A stretch of 64,000 bases of DNA, from assembly GCA_964550175.1 (NCBI GenBank), contig CAZJXP010000001.1:620001-684000 (forward strand), given 5' to 3'. The position numbers were made by a program, and so were the translations under genes. A model generated the notes under the pieces. It worked only from the letters and a program-made list of their open reading frames with translations, did not search any database and was not told the origin of the DNA. Numbering within the stretch: position 1 is the stretch's first letter; the number at the start of each line of letters is the position of its first letter. Below are positions 42,169 through 50,188 of this stretch, one piece after another. The DNA comes from DSQK01 sp964550175 (GTDB taxonomy: Archaea > Nanobdellota > Nanobdellia > Woesearchaeales > ARS49).

Positions 42169-43263
42169 ATGCGCAAAGAGGTTTCATCGCTTGAGTTACG
42201 GCATCTTGTCTCCGAACTACAATCCATTGTCGGAAGTCGCATTGACAAAATCTACCAGCCCGACCCGAAAACCTTCGTGTTCGCGCTTCGCAAAACGGGT
42301 GAGAAGAAACTGTTGCGCATCGAAATCCCGAAGTTTTTCTATCTGACCTCCCATAAAGAGGAAATGCCGGACAAATTGACGGGCTTCTGCGGGTTTCTCA
42401 GAAAATACATTGAAGGACTTGAGGTCATCTCATTGAGTCAAGTGTCCAGCGAGCGCGTCGTGAAATTCGAGCTCGCGTCAAAAGAGGAACAGTTCCAGCT
42501 GTTCATCGAATTCTTCAGCAAAGGAAACATGATTATTTCTGATGCTGATGGAACTATATTGAATTGCCTCGAGCCGATGGTCTCGAAGGATAGGCTGGTG
42601 AAGCCCGGCGTCGCGTACGAGTTGCCCGAGCGCCCGTCCGTGTTTACCTTGACGTTTGACACGTTCTCAAAACTTCTGGATGGCGAAAACATCTCAACCG
42701 CGCTCGCGACCCAGCTCGGGCTGGGAGGACTCCTCGCGCAGGAGCTTTGCGCTTTAGCGGGCGTTTCGCCGAACGCGAAGCAGGCAACTGCCGACGAAGC
42801 AAAGAAACTGTTTGTCGCGTGGCAAAACCTTTTGACTCATAAGCTGACTCCGTTGCTCGTGCTCAACAAAGAGGTTCCCGAAGATGTGCTTGCATTCCCG
42901 ATGCGGATGTTCGAGAAAAGCACGGTCGTTCCGCTGAAGTCGTTGAGCGAAGGGATTGATCGTTTGTTTACGGCGGCGTTCGTCGCGAAACCCGCGCCCG
43001 TCAAAGACTCACCCGCGACAAAGCTCGTTAAAATCATTTCCATGCAGGAAAGCAACGCCGTGCGATTGGAAAAAGACGCTGATGCCGAGCAGAAGAAAGG
43101 AGAATTCATCTACGAAAACTACCAAACCGTCAAAACGCTGCTTGACGAGCTGCAGTCGCAGATGAAACACCATTCGTTGCAGGAAATCCAGGAAAAGCTC
43201 AAAGGCCACAAGGTCGTGAAAGAAATTAATCCGAAAGAAGGAACGGTTACGGTTGAGTTCTAA
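42169..43263 (+). CDS. NFACT/Rqc2-like protein lacking the C-terminal NFACT-R domain
   Basis: The 364-residue protein starts at MRKEVS, with a TATA-like TTTATATA 22-30 bases upstream. The N-terminal domain (LVSELQSIVGSRIDKIYQ, then LRIEIPKFFYLT) matches the NFACT-N/FbpA domain that grips tRNA and the 60S/50S subunit in ribosome quality control. A helical middle part and coiled coil (about 300-355) follow, and then the gene ends. The roughly 100-residue NFACT-R domain and C-terminal domain present in typical 600-residue archaeal homologues are missing. It could be a truncated or split version. Confidence 0.82.
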   Translation: MRKEVSSLELRHLVSELQSIVGSRIDKIYQPDPKTFVFALRKTGEKKLLRIEIPKFFYLTSHKEEMPDKLTGFCGFLRKYIEGLEVISLSQVSSERVVKFELASKEEQFQLFIEFFSKGNMIISDADGTILNCLEPMVSKDRLVKPGVAYELPERPSVFTLTFDTFSKLLDGENISTALATQLGLGGLLAQELCALAGVSPNAKQATADEAKKLFVAWQNLLTHKLTPLLVLNKEVPEDVLAFPMRMFEKSTVVPLKSLSEGIDRLFTAAFVAKPAPVKDSPATKLVKIISMQESNAVRLEKDADAEQKKGEFIYENYQTVKTLLDELQSQMKHHSLQEIQEKLKGHKVVKEINPKEGTVTVEF

Positions 43264-44147
43264 ACAGCATTCAACAAAAATAGCAATATGGAAGCAAACA
43301 CGATGGTTGCGCCGAGATAAATACGCAGTCTTGGTTGTTCTTGATATTTAATCTTGCCAAAAATAAATGATAGTGGAATAATCATCGTGCCGATAACAGC
43401 AAACGTGCTTAATGGCAGTATGAAGAACAAATATGAGCCGACAAGAGTCACAATGATGTTTAAAATAAGAAAACGCACTGATTTTGGCTGACTGAAAAAA
43501 TGCACAAAATTCTGTTTCGTACTCGTGCGGCTTAACAGAGGAACGAGCGCTAAAATAACGAACCCATATACTGCATAATCAACGACCAAACGGCCGATTA
43601 AAAATGTGCCATATTCAGAAACGAGCGTTGCCGAATAACGGTACAATAGTTGCTCTGCCGCGCCAAATAGCACCCCGATAAAAATCAGCAGCAATCCTTT
43701 TTCAATGCGAATTTTGCCAAGCTCGGATTTTGTTGGAAAAGTGATTATGAGTAGACCTAATGTCCCACAAACAAGTGCAATCCATTGAATAAATGAAAGG
43801 GATTCATGCAAAAATATGACTGCTCCTAATGATGTGAATAGTACTGATGAGCTTGCGATCGCGGTGCACGCTGAGAATGTGGATGATGTGTATCCTTTCA
43901 TCCAAAAGTAAAACTTGATTAGCGCAGCGATTCCAACTGACACGAATGTCAGATAAAAAAACGGATTTTTTGGAAATGCAATGCCTACGGTTAAAGCAGC
44001 AATGATAGCGAGCACCGGATGCCCGAAGATGTTCGGAATAGCTCCGATAAACAGCGGGTGCACGTTTTTATTAGTCAAATCCTTTTGATACGTCGTGACC
44101 AATAGTTGTGCAGAATAAAATAATGCCGCGATGAGTTCGCCAATCAT
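43260..44147 (-). CDS. DMT-superfamily (EamA-like) transporter
   Basis: This 295-residue protein has about nine to ten helices in two EamA-like halves. It has the internal pattern (SSVLFTSLGAVIFLHESLSFIQWIALVCGTLGL) of drug/metabolite transporters. I set the start at MIGELI because the frame upstream (to 44204) lies inside the 5S rRNA gene. It follows the 5S gene by 14 bases on the same strand. The region is more AT-rich than its neighbours. The substrate is unknown. It is convergent with the NFACT gene. Confidence 0.82.
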   Translation of the reverse strand: MIGELIAALFYSAQLLVTTYQKDLTNKNVHPLFIGAIPNIFGHPVLAIIAALTVGIAFPKNPFFYLTFVSVGIAALIKFYFWMKGYTSSTFSACTAIASSSVLFTSLGAVIFLHESLSFIQWIALVCGTLGLLIITFPTKSELGKIRIEKGLLLIFIGVLFGAAEQLLYRYSATLVSEYGTFLIGRLVVDYAVYGFVILALVPLLSRTSTKQNFVHFFSQPKSVRFLILNIIVTLVGSYLFFILPLSTFAVIGTMIIPLSFIFGKIKYQEQPRLRIYLGATIVFASILLFLLNAV

Positions 44148-44161
44148 TGTAAAAAATAAGG

Positions 44162-44270
44162 TGGACAGCTTATCGGGGTTCCCGCGTATCGCAGTACAAC
44201 CCAATACGGAAGCTGGTTTAACTGCCGTGTTCGAATGGGAACGGGTGAACCCAGCCCCTATGGCCGTCCA
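44162..44270 (-). rRNA. rrf: 5S ribosomal RNA
   Basis: Read on the minus strand, the 109-base sequence has the archaeal 5S hallmarks. The terminal stem TGGACGGC pairs with GCTGTCCA. The 5' part continues CCATAGGGGCTGGGTTCACCCGTTCCCATTCGAACACGGCAGTTAA, and the 3' part has TTGTACTGC and GCGGGAACCCCG. A palindromic TATA (CTTTATAAAG) lies 21-30 bases upstream and a T-rich run follows the 3' end. It is slightly shorter than the usual 120-odd bases. No 16S or 23S gene is nearby, as in many archaea with separated 5S genes. Exact ends are estimated from the terminal stem. Confidence 0.88.
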
Positions 44271-44290
44271 TATGAGACTCCTGAGGGGCG

Positions 44291-44300
44291 CTTTATAAAG
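44291..44300 (-). promoter_or_regulatory. TATA box of the 5S rRNA gene
   Basis: CTTTATAAAG, identical to the shared box before rli1, lies 21-30 bases upstream of the estimated 5S 5' end. Confidence 0.65.
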
Positions 44301-44310
44301 CTTTCTGATT

Positions 44311-45564
44311 TTAACGGTCCTGGGTCAGCACGGGCCAGATCCCTTTTGACAGGTCTTCGCCGGTAAGATAGGCACGGTAGGTAAGGAGGTATTTCAGCAC
44401 GCCGCCGAGATATTTCGAGTGCGCGGTCTGCTGCATGGAATCAACGCAGTAATCGCGCCACAATCCGTTGCCAAGATAGAATTTTTTCTTCATGTCATCG
44501 AAGAGCTTGGCCAGCAGAGGAGCTAACTTGCGCGTCGGGTCGGCAATCATGAGAAACACAGCCATATCTCCTTCACCATCATCCTCAACCAAGTTCCAGG
44601 AGGGGTCTTCAAGCAGCGTTTCGGCAACGATTTCGGCAAGAAGCTCCGCTTTTTCTTGATAGGCTATTCCGAGAATCGGAGCGGCGTCAAGCAACAATCG
44701 TCCGTACGCCTGCGTTGCAATGAGCGAACGCGAACCGTTAACGCCATTCGCCATTCCGTTTTCACAGCCGTGCGTCTTTGGCAACGTTTCCAACAGTTGC
44801 TTGAGGATTTTCGCGTGCCGTTCGCCGCCGGGAGATTTCGTTGAGGCGACAAGCGCAAAGCCGAAGTTTGAATTCGTTTTCATGAGCGCTGACTTGGGCT
44901 CATCAGAAGGTTGTGTGCGGTCAGGGAATATTCCGTTTTCTTGGAACGTTTTTGTGCTTATCCAGGCATCCAGACATTTTCTTCCCGCCGCAATCAAATC
45001 AGCTCGTCCCGCGCGTTGCCCAATCAAAATCAGTTTTTCCGCAATCGACCCGTTTGACGAAGCGTTTGCGAAAAACGGTCGCTCCAACGTCGGCTTCAAC
45101 GGCGAAAATCCTTCCGGAAGCGGAATGTGCAAGAACGGAACTCGCACGGATGAAATGAATCCGGCCTTATCTTGCATGATATTTTTTATGCGTTCTGCCA
45201 TCGCGGTACCTTCTTGGAGGAAAAAATCGTCGTTCAGCACGACCGCACAGCCATACAGCCCGTGCAGGAAATCATCCATATTCCGCGCTTCCAGCAGGGG
45301 CGGCAATGGCAAACGATGCTTCGTGAACGGAAACCCGTCGAGAAATCGGGCTTTCCACAGCAAGTACTGTTTTTTCGCGAACTCACTCTGCCCGGCAGCG
45401 GCAATAAAGAGAGTATGGTCGCCGAAATCGTCCGGCTTGTACAATTCGTACCATTTCTTTTGCGGTATGAGAAAGATTTTCCTGATAAGCCCGTTCTTTC
45501 CTGGAGCTTCTTCCGTCAACTGCCGGGCCGTCGCATCAATGAGCTCAGTCAGTTCATTTTTCAT
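44311..45564 (-). CDS. Unknown alpha-rich protein (possible toroid fold)
   Basis: The 417-residue soluble protein is mostly helical, with repeated helix pairs and aromatic-rich turns (LHGLYGCAVVLNDDFFLQEGT, WNLVEDDGEGDMAVFLM, GNGLWRDYCVDSMQQTAHSKYLGG). The layout recalls alpha/alpha-toroid glycosidases or terpenoid cyclase-like proteins, but I can name no catalytic residues. It has no signal peptide. It overlaps the upstream nitroreductase-like gene by 11 bases, so the two are co-transcribed. I do not recognise the family. Confidence 0.65.
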   Translation of the reverse strand: MKNELTELIDATARQLTEEAPGKNGLIRKIFLIPQKKWYELYKPDDFGDHTLFIAAAGQSEFAKKQYLLWKARFLDGFPFTKHRLPLPPLLEARNMDDFLHGLYGCAVVLNDDFFLQEGTAMAERIKNIMQDKAGFISSVRVPFLHIPLPEGFSPLKPTLERPFFANASSNGSIAEKLILIGQRAGRADLIAAGRKCLDAWISTKTFQENGIFPDRTQPSDEPKSALMKTNSNFGFALVASTKSPGGERHAKILKQLLETLPKTHGCENGMANGVNGSRSLIATQAYGRLLLDAAPILGIAYQEKAELLAEIVAETLLEDPSWNLVEDDGEGDMAVFLMIADPTRKLAPLLAKLFDDMKKKFYLGNGLWRDYCVDSMQQTAHSKYLGGVLKYLLTYRAYLTGEDLSKGIWPVLTQDR

Positions 45565-46447
45565 ACGGCAGATAAAACTTGATCGGCTCTCGAGGAGGCT
45601 TCGGCATCACGTTTTTTGCCATACCCAACGCGATGAACGAAACGGGAATGAGGTTCTTCGGCAGCTTCGTCGCGTCCCTGAACTGCTTGTGGCGGTAGGC
45701 GCCGGCATTTTTCAATGAGAAGTTGCACCAGCACGTGGCGAGTCCGATTGCGGTTGCCGCGTTCGCGAGATTCATCAATGCGCCGCCGCAATCAAGATAC
45801 GGAGTCATCTTCGCATCAGTTCCCATGTAGGCTCCCTTATCGAAACAGCAAGCGATGATGTACGGGAAATTTTTCAGAAAGCTTTGACGCTTGATTTTCG
45901 CGATGGTTTCGCGCATTTCGGGCGTGTCGAAAATAATGAATCGCCAACCTTGCTTGTTGCAGGATGAGGGGGCTTCGATGGCTGACTGAATCAATCGGTA
46001 GATGATCTTCTTGTCAAACATGTCCGGTTTGACGTCGCGGGTCGTGGTGCGGTCATGGAATACCGATTCCACTTGCTCAAGACGCTTGAAATCAGGAACC
46101 CAGGGCTTTGCTTCGGTGGATTGCGCCAAATAATTGTCCTTTAGCAATGCCTCGGCCCAGGTGAACATCGCATGCTCCTGCATGTTACGTTTGCGTCCTT
46201 CCTCAATCAACGCACCAAGATAGGACCTCATACTGTCCACGTCCGCGGCTTTTTTCCCGGGATGGTAGAACGCATGAGCGACGCCCGAAATTTCGGCAAG
46301 AATCTTCGCATCGGGCACAATTTTCAGAAGGTACCTTCGTTTCGCTTGGTAGACGGGACCATTCTTGTTGGCAACGCCGAAATAATCAAATCCCCTCGTC
46401 ATCGATGTCAATACATAATATTTACACAAATCGACGACCTTGGCCAT
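45554..46447 (-). CDS. Nitroreductase-family flavoprotein
   Basis: The 297-residue protein has an unusual N-terminal helical extension (about 1-125) ahead of a nitroreductase domain. TTTRDVKPDMFDKK, IQSAIEAPSSCNKQGWRFI and NLANAATAIGLATCWCNFS correspond to the FMN-binding arginine, the AP-S turn and the dimer helix of the family. It should bind FMN and reduce substrates with NAD(P)H. The extension may form a second domain or dimer interface. It overlaps the downstream alpha-rich protein gene. Confidence 0.85.
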   Translation of the reverse strand: MAKVVDLCKYYVLTSMTRGFDYFGVANKNGPVYQAKRRYLLKIVPDAKILAEISGVAHAFYHPGKKAADVDSMRSYLGALIEEGRKRNMQEHAMFTWAEALLKDNYLAQSTEAKPWVPDFKRLEQVESVFHDRTTTRDVKPDMFDKKIIYRLIQSAIEAPSSCNKQGWRFIIFDTPEMRETIAKIKRQSFLKNFPYIIACCFDKGAYMGTDAKMTPYLDCGGALMNLANAATAIGLATCWCNFSLKNAGAYRHKQFRDATKLPKNLIPVSFIALGMAKNVMPKPPREPIKFYLPYEK

Positions 46448-46470
46448 GGTTTCTTGGCGTTTTTGCCGTT

Positions 46471-47439
46471 TTATAAACGTTTCGAGGGTTTTCTCGCGTG
46501 AAAAATCGTGCCGGCAAGCCCGATCAGCGTCGCGGCGAAAAGCGTCACCATGTGCTGCGTGAATCCCGCGGCTATTGATTGGTCAAGCGTGATTCCGACG
46601 CTCACCAACGTCAGCGTCCAGAAGGTTTCGGTTGTTCCGAGCCCTATGAGCCCTTGCACCGGGATGGCACTGAGCAGAGCGCTCATGGCCGCGGCAAGCA
46701 CGACATGGGCAAAGGTAATCGGAATTCCGATGCCGACAAAAACCGAATAATTGATGATAAACTGAATGAGCCAGATGGCTACGCCGCAGGCAGTTGCGGC
46801 CAACACGAGTTGCGGTGACTTCAGCACATGAAAACTGTCGAACATTTCGCGCGATTTTGCCAATAGCCAGTTACCGAACCGTGTTTTTTGCGCATGCACT
46901 CCCGTCATGACCCATTCAACGAGTCGCTGAACTGACGTTCTGAAAAATAACAGGCCCGCAACCACAACCACGGCGGCAATCGATAGAGCAATAATCGGCA
47001 ACCGGTAAGAGAGAAGCGCCGCAGGAAGCGGGACCAGGATGACGGCAACGCAAAAGAGCGTCACAATGCCGAACAGATCGAATATCCTTGATAATCCCCA
47101 GGCTCCGATGCCGGCTCCGACCTTCAAGCCGTCTCGCTTCAGAAGATACGGGTAGCTTATCTCTCCGGTTCGCGCGGGCAGGAGATTCACCAACGCCATA
47201 TGTATTGCAGTTATGTGCGCGACACGCATGAACGGCAATCCGCGTCCAATCAGCAGCCACGATCGAAGCGCACGTATCCCGTTAATGAGGACATAGCCGA
47301 GCAAAGCGAACAGCAGCGTGCCAATCGGCAATGACCGTAACGTGTCAACGAGCTGCGTCGCATCGACTTTACCGAGCAGGAACCAAACAAGCACAACCGT
47401 CACGATGACAGAAATCAGCACGGGGGCAACTCGCTTCAT
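46471..47439 (-). CDS. AglD/MprF-like flippase-domain membrane protein
   Basis: The 322-residue protein has eight or so membrane helices in the arrangement of the lysylphosphatidylglycerol-synthase flippase domain (DUF2029/AglD C-terminal-like). A conserved NLLPARTGEISYPYLLKRDGL loop appears near residue 88 and GLGTTETFWT near residue 268, both hallmarks of the family. Homologues move or help handle lipid-linked sugars. A TATA-like ACATTTAAAA lies 22-34 bases upstream. It is divergent from a Wzx/MATE-like flippase, together forming a glycan lipid translocation pair. Confidence 0.85.
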   Translation of the reverse strand: MKRVAPVLISVIVTVVLVWFLLGKVDATQLVDTLRSLPIGTLLFALLGYVLINGIRALRSWLLIGRGLPFMRVAHITAIHMALVNLLPARTGEISYPYLLKRDGLKVGAGIGAWGLSRIFDLFGIVTLFCVAVILVPLPAALLSYRLPIIALSIAAVVVVAGLLFFRTSVQRLVEWVMTGVHAQKTRFGNWLLAKSREMFDSFHVLKSPQLVLAATACGVAIWLIQFIINYSVFVGIGIPITFAHVVLAAAMSALLSAIPVQGLIGLGTTETFWTLTLVSVGITLDQSIAAGFTQHMVTLFAATLIGLAGTIFHARKPSKRL

Positions 47440-47511
47440 CCTGCTGCTTCATTTTCGCGCTCTTTTAAATGTTATGGCGTCCATAACCTTTTTAAATCAA
47501 GTTCGGGGGAT

Positions 47512-49008
47512 ATGGATATGCCGCAGAATCGCACCTATGCCCGACGCATGATTCATGGCTCGACCATTCTGTTTGTTTCATCAATATTTTCGGCCGGACT
47601 CGCCTACCTTATTCGTGTGCTCTACGCGCGCAATCTCTCGCCCGAATCGTATGGTCTCTTTTATGCCGTATTCGCGTTCGTCAGCCTTTTTGTCGGGTTC
47701 AAGGCGCTCGGAACGAACGCTGCCGCGACAAAATACATTGCGGAGTTCAACGCAAAAGGGGACAATCAGAGCATCAAGAACACCCTGCTGTATTTCACCG
47801 GCCTGCAACTCGTCGTTTTCGGCATCATCACGTTTGTGCTTTGGTTCTTGTCGGATTTCTTGGCCGAAGTGTATTTCAAAAACCCGCTTGCGAGCACCAT
47901 GCTCGTACTTATTGTCCTGGCGTTCCTCTTGCAGACCATTGACAGCATGTTTACCGCGCTTTATCACGGCATGCAAAAAATGGGATGGTATTCCGCCATT
48001 GACATCATCGGCAACCTGTTCGCGCTCATTGCCTCATTGGTGCTGTTTTCATTCGGCGTCGGCGTGATGACTCCGGCTTACGCGCTTCTCGCGACGTTCA
48101 TCCTCACGCCCATTCTTTTCATGGTGTTCATGAACCGTTCTTTCCCGGCTTGGAAGACGACCAAACTCACGTGGGAGCCCGCATTGTTCAAGCGTTTGCT
48201 GCTCTTCGGCACCCCCATGGTCGGAGCCATGGTCGGCACGTCCATCCTCGGCTACGTTGACACGATTGCGCTCACGGCGTTGCGAAGCCTCCAGGAAGTT
48301 GGATTCTATAATGTCGCGCTGCCGCTCGTTGCATTGCTGAAATTCATCGTAAAACCTATTTCGGTCATCATTATACCCATGTCGTCAGAAATGCATGCGC
48401 TGCAGCATGGAGGCATGGTATCAGGCATTCGCAAAATCTATCAGGTGCTGGTCATGGTCATGCTGCCGTTCACGTTGGCATTAGCAATCTTCTCCGAGAC
48501 GCTTATCACATTCTTTTTCGGAACCGCCTATGCTCCCGGGGCAGTTGCCCTCAAAATATTGTGCATTGGAGCCATCCCGGCAGCTCTCGCGTTGATTACA
48601 AGCAACATGTTGGTCGGAATTGGGAAGCCCGGCAAAGGCATGATTGTCGTTCTCTTGGGCGCGACCGTGAGCACGTTGGTGAATTTCAGCATTGTTCCAT
48701 TACTGGGCATGCGCGGCGCGGCGATAGCGAACGTTACCGGCAGCATCGTAATGCTTGCCTATTCCGTCATGGTGGTCAAGTCTGCCGTCGGAAGCAGCAT
48801 CCCCTGGCTGAGTTGGACCAAAACGTTAGTCGCAGGCATCGGGTTCGCCGTTGTGGCCATGCTGACCCGCGGATTCCTGCCTTTGCCTTCTGTTGTTGAA
48901 GCGGTCGTGTTGAGCGCGATTGCGACGGTCGTTTATGGAGGGTTGTTATTGCTTTTCCGAGTCGTTACCATCACCGAATTGCGCGGGCTTATCGCTCAGG
49001 CACGATAG
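47512..49008 (+). CDS. Polysaccharide/oligosaccharide flippase (MOP/Wzx-like)
   Basis: The 498-residue membrane protein has about fourteen helices in the MATE/Wzx (MurJ/Wzx) layout. It starts MDMPQNRTYAR; an alternative ATG at 47518 matches a TATA-based leaderless start, and a GGGGGA lies 5-7 bases before it. Positively charged helix ends such as LVIRVLYARNLSPESYG resemble the family's first two helices. It likely flips lipid-linked glycans to the outer face. Its 3' end overlaps the convergent GT4 gene by 20 bases. Confidence 0.9.
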   Translation: MDMPQNRTYARRMIHGSTILFVSSIFSAGLAYLIRVLYARNLSPESYGLFYAVFAFVSLFVGFKALGTNAAATKYIAEFNAKGDNQSIKNTLLYFTGLQLVVFGIITFVLWFLSDFLAEVYFKNPLASTMLVLIVLAFLLQTIDSMFTALYHGMQKMGWYSAIDIIGNLFALIASLVLFSFGVGVMTPAYALLATFILTPILFMVFMNRSFPAWKTTKLTWEPALFKRLLLFGTPMVGAMVGTSILGYVDTIALTALRSLQEVGFYNVALPLVALLKFIVKPISVIIIPMSSEMHALQHGGMVSGIRKIYQVLVMVMLPFTLALAIFSETLITFFFGTAYAPGAVALKILCIGAIPAALALITSNMLVGIGKPGKGMIVVLLGATVSTLVNFSIVPLLGMRGAAIANVTGSIVMLAYSVMVVKSAVGSSIPWLSWTKTLVAGIGFAVVAMLTRGFLPLPSVVEAVVLSAIATVVYGGLLLLFRVVTITELRGLIAQAR

Positions 49009-50164
49009 TCTTAAGAAAATCAATCATCTTCTTGGCAACCGCAGACCATTCGAACTTTTCGCTCGATGAACGCGCGTTCTTTCCAAGTTTATTTTGCAAT
49101 GTCTTGTCCGACAGCACGCGGTCAACCGCAGCAACAAGCGCAACAGGATTAAATTGCGGAATGATCAACGCAGAGTCCTCATTGCGAACATATTCACTAA
49201 TCCCGGCAATATCTGAGACTATGATTGGAAGCCCGCTTGCCATCGCCTCGAGCACGGCGTTCGGAAACCCCTCGTTGAACACCGTTGGGAACACGAACAC
49301 GTCTGCCGCGTTGAAGTAGTGGTGCACTTGGTCGTGCGGGACGTAGCCAAGATGCATTACTTTCTTCGCATCGGATTCAGAAAGATTCATGGAGTACGTT
49401 TCGCCACCCAAAATGGCGAATCGGGCCGTCGGGTGCTTTTCAAAAATGGCCGGCAGCGCGCGTTCGAGAATGGGACCTCCTTTGACGATGGAGAACCCGC
49501 CCGTGAATAGCAATAATGGTCCCGTGACGCCTAATTTTTTCTTTAATTCCGCGTTCTTACGGGGCGCAAATCGTTTGGTGTCAATTCCAGTGCACGGAAC
49601 CATCGCAGGGGCAGTTGTGCCGTATGCGTTTCTGAATCCATCAACGAGCGCCTTTGATTGGCAAAACAATGCGTTTGTCGAAGTCGCGATTTGCCGTTCA
49701 AGTCTTTTTTGCAGGAAAAAATCGAGCCGGATGGCAATCCTCTTGAAAAAACCGCTCGGAATCCAATTCTCTCGCCATAACCGTTCCCACATGGTAAGCT
49801 CCCATTCGATTGGTCCGCTCGCGCTTCTGAACACGAATTTATTTCCGATGCCGGCAAGTGCGGCGTACGAAATACCAAAAATGATGTCTGGATGCGGGAT
49901 TGTCCCGTCACGTAATTTTGATGTTATCAAACGCGCAAACCTCGGGTAGTCGCGTATGCGCCGCATGAGCTTGACAGAACGCATCGGAAACCTGAGAAAG
50001 CGAACGCCTTGAATTGTTTCATCCGCACGCTCGCCCGGGTTGAGCGTCGTTGCGATGATGACCTCGTGGCCTTGCAAGACCGCTTCTTGACTGAATTGCT
50101 GGATGAAACTGATGATTCCGCCGCCGCCTTCGCGCACATTCGGAAACGGGATAAGGATTCGCAT
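48989..50164 (-). CDS. GT4-family glycosyltransferase
   Basis: The 391-residue GT-B enzyme has an N-terminal FPNVREGGGGI loop. The C-terminal half has FTGGFSIVKGGPILERA and PTVFNEGFPNAVLEAMASGLPI, the donor-binding E-x7-E segment. Acceptor and sugar are unknown. It is convergent with the flippase gene and follows the big fusion gene on the minus strand. A TATA-like GGTTTAAATAG lies 20-30 bases before the start, overlapping the end of the upstream gene. Confidence 0.9.
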   Translation of the reverse strand: MRILIPFPNVREGGGGIISFIQQFSQEAVLQGHEVIIATTLNPGERADETIQGVRFLRFPMRSVKLMRRIRDYPRFARLITSKLRDGTIPHPDIIFGISYAALAGIGNKFVFRSASGPIEWELTMWERLWRENWIPSGFFKRIAIRLDFFLQKRLERQIATSTNALFCQSKALVDGFRNAYGTTAPAMVPCTGIDTKRFAPRKNAELKKKLGVTGPLLLFTGGFSIVKGGPILERALPAIFEKHPTARFAILGGETYSMNLSESDAKKVMHLGYVPHDQVHHYFNAADVFVFPTVFNEGFPNAVLEAMASGLPIIVSDIAGISEYVRNEDSALIIPQFNPVALVAAVDRVLSDKTLQNKLGKNARSSSEKFEWSAVAKKMIDFLKTIVPER

Positions 50165-50188
50165 ACTCCCTCGTTCAGAAAATACTAT

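Noticed and set aside
44148..44204. 5' extension of the DMT transporter to 44204
   Set aside because: It would read through the 3' part of the 5S rRNA gene. The ATG at 44147 gives a normal first membrane helix.
44720..45718. 332-residue plus-strand frame
   Set aside because: It runs antisense through the alpha-rich and nitroreductase genes, with Ser/Arg-rich shadow composition. The minus-strand genes form a coherent overlapping operon.
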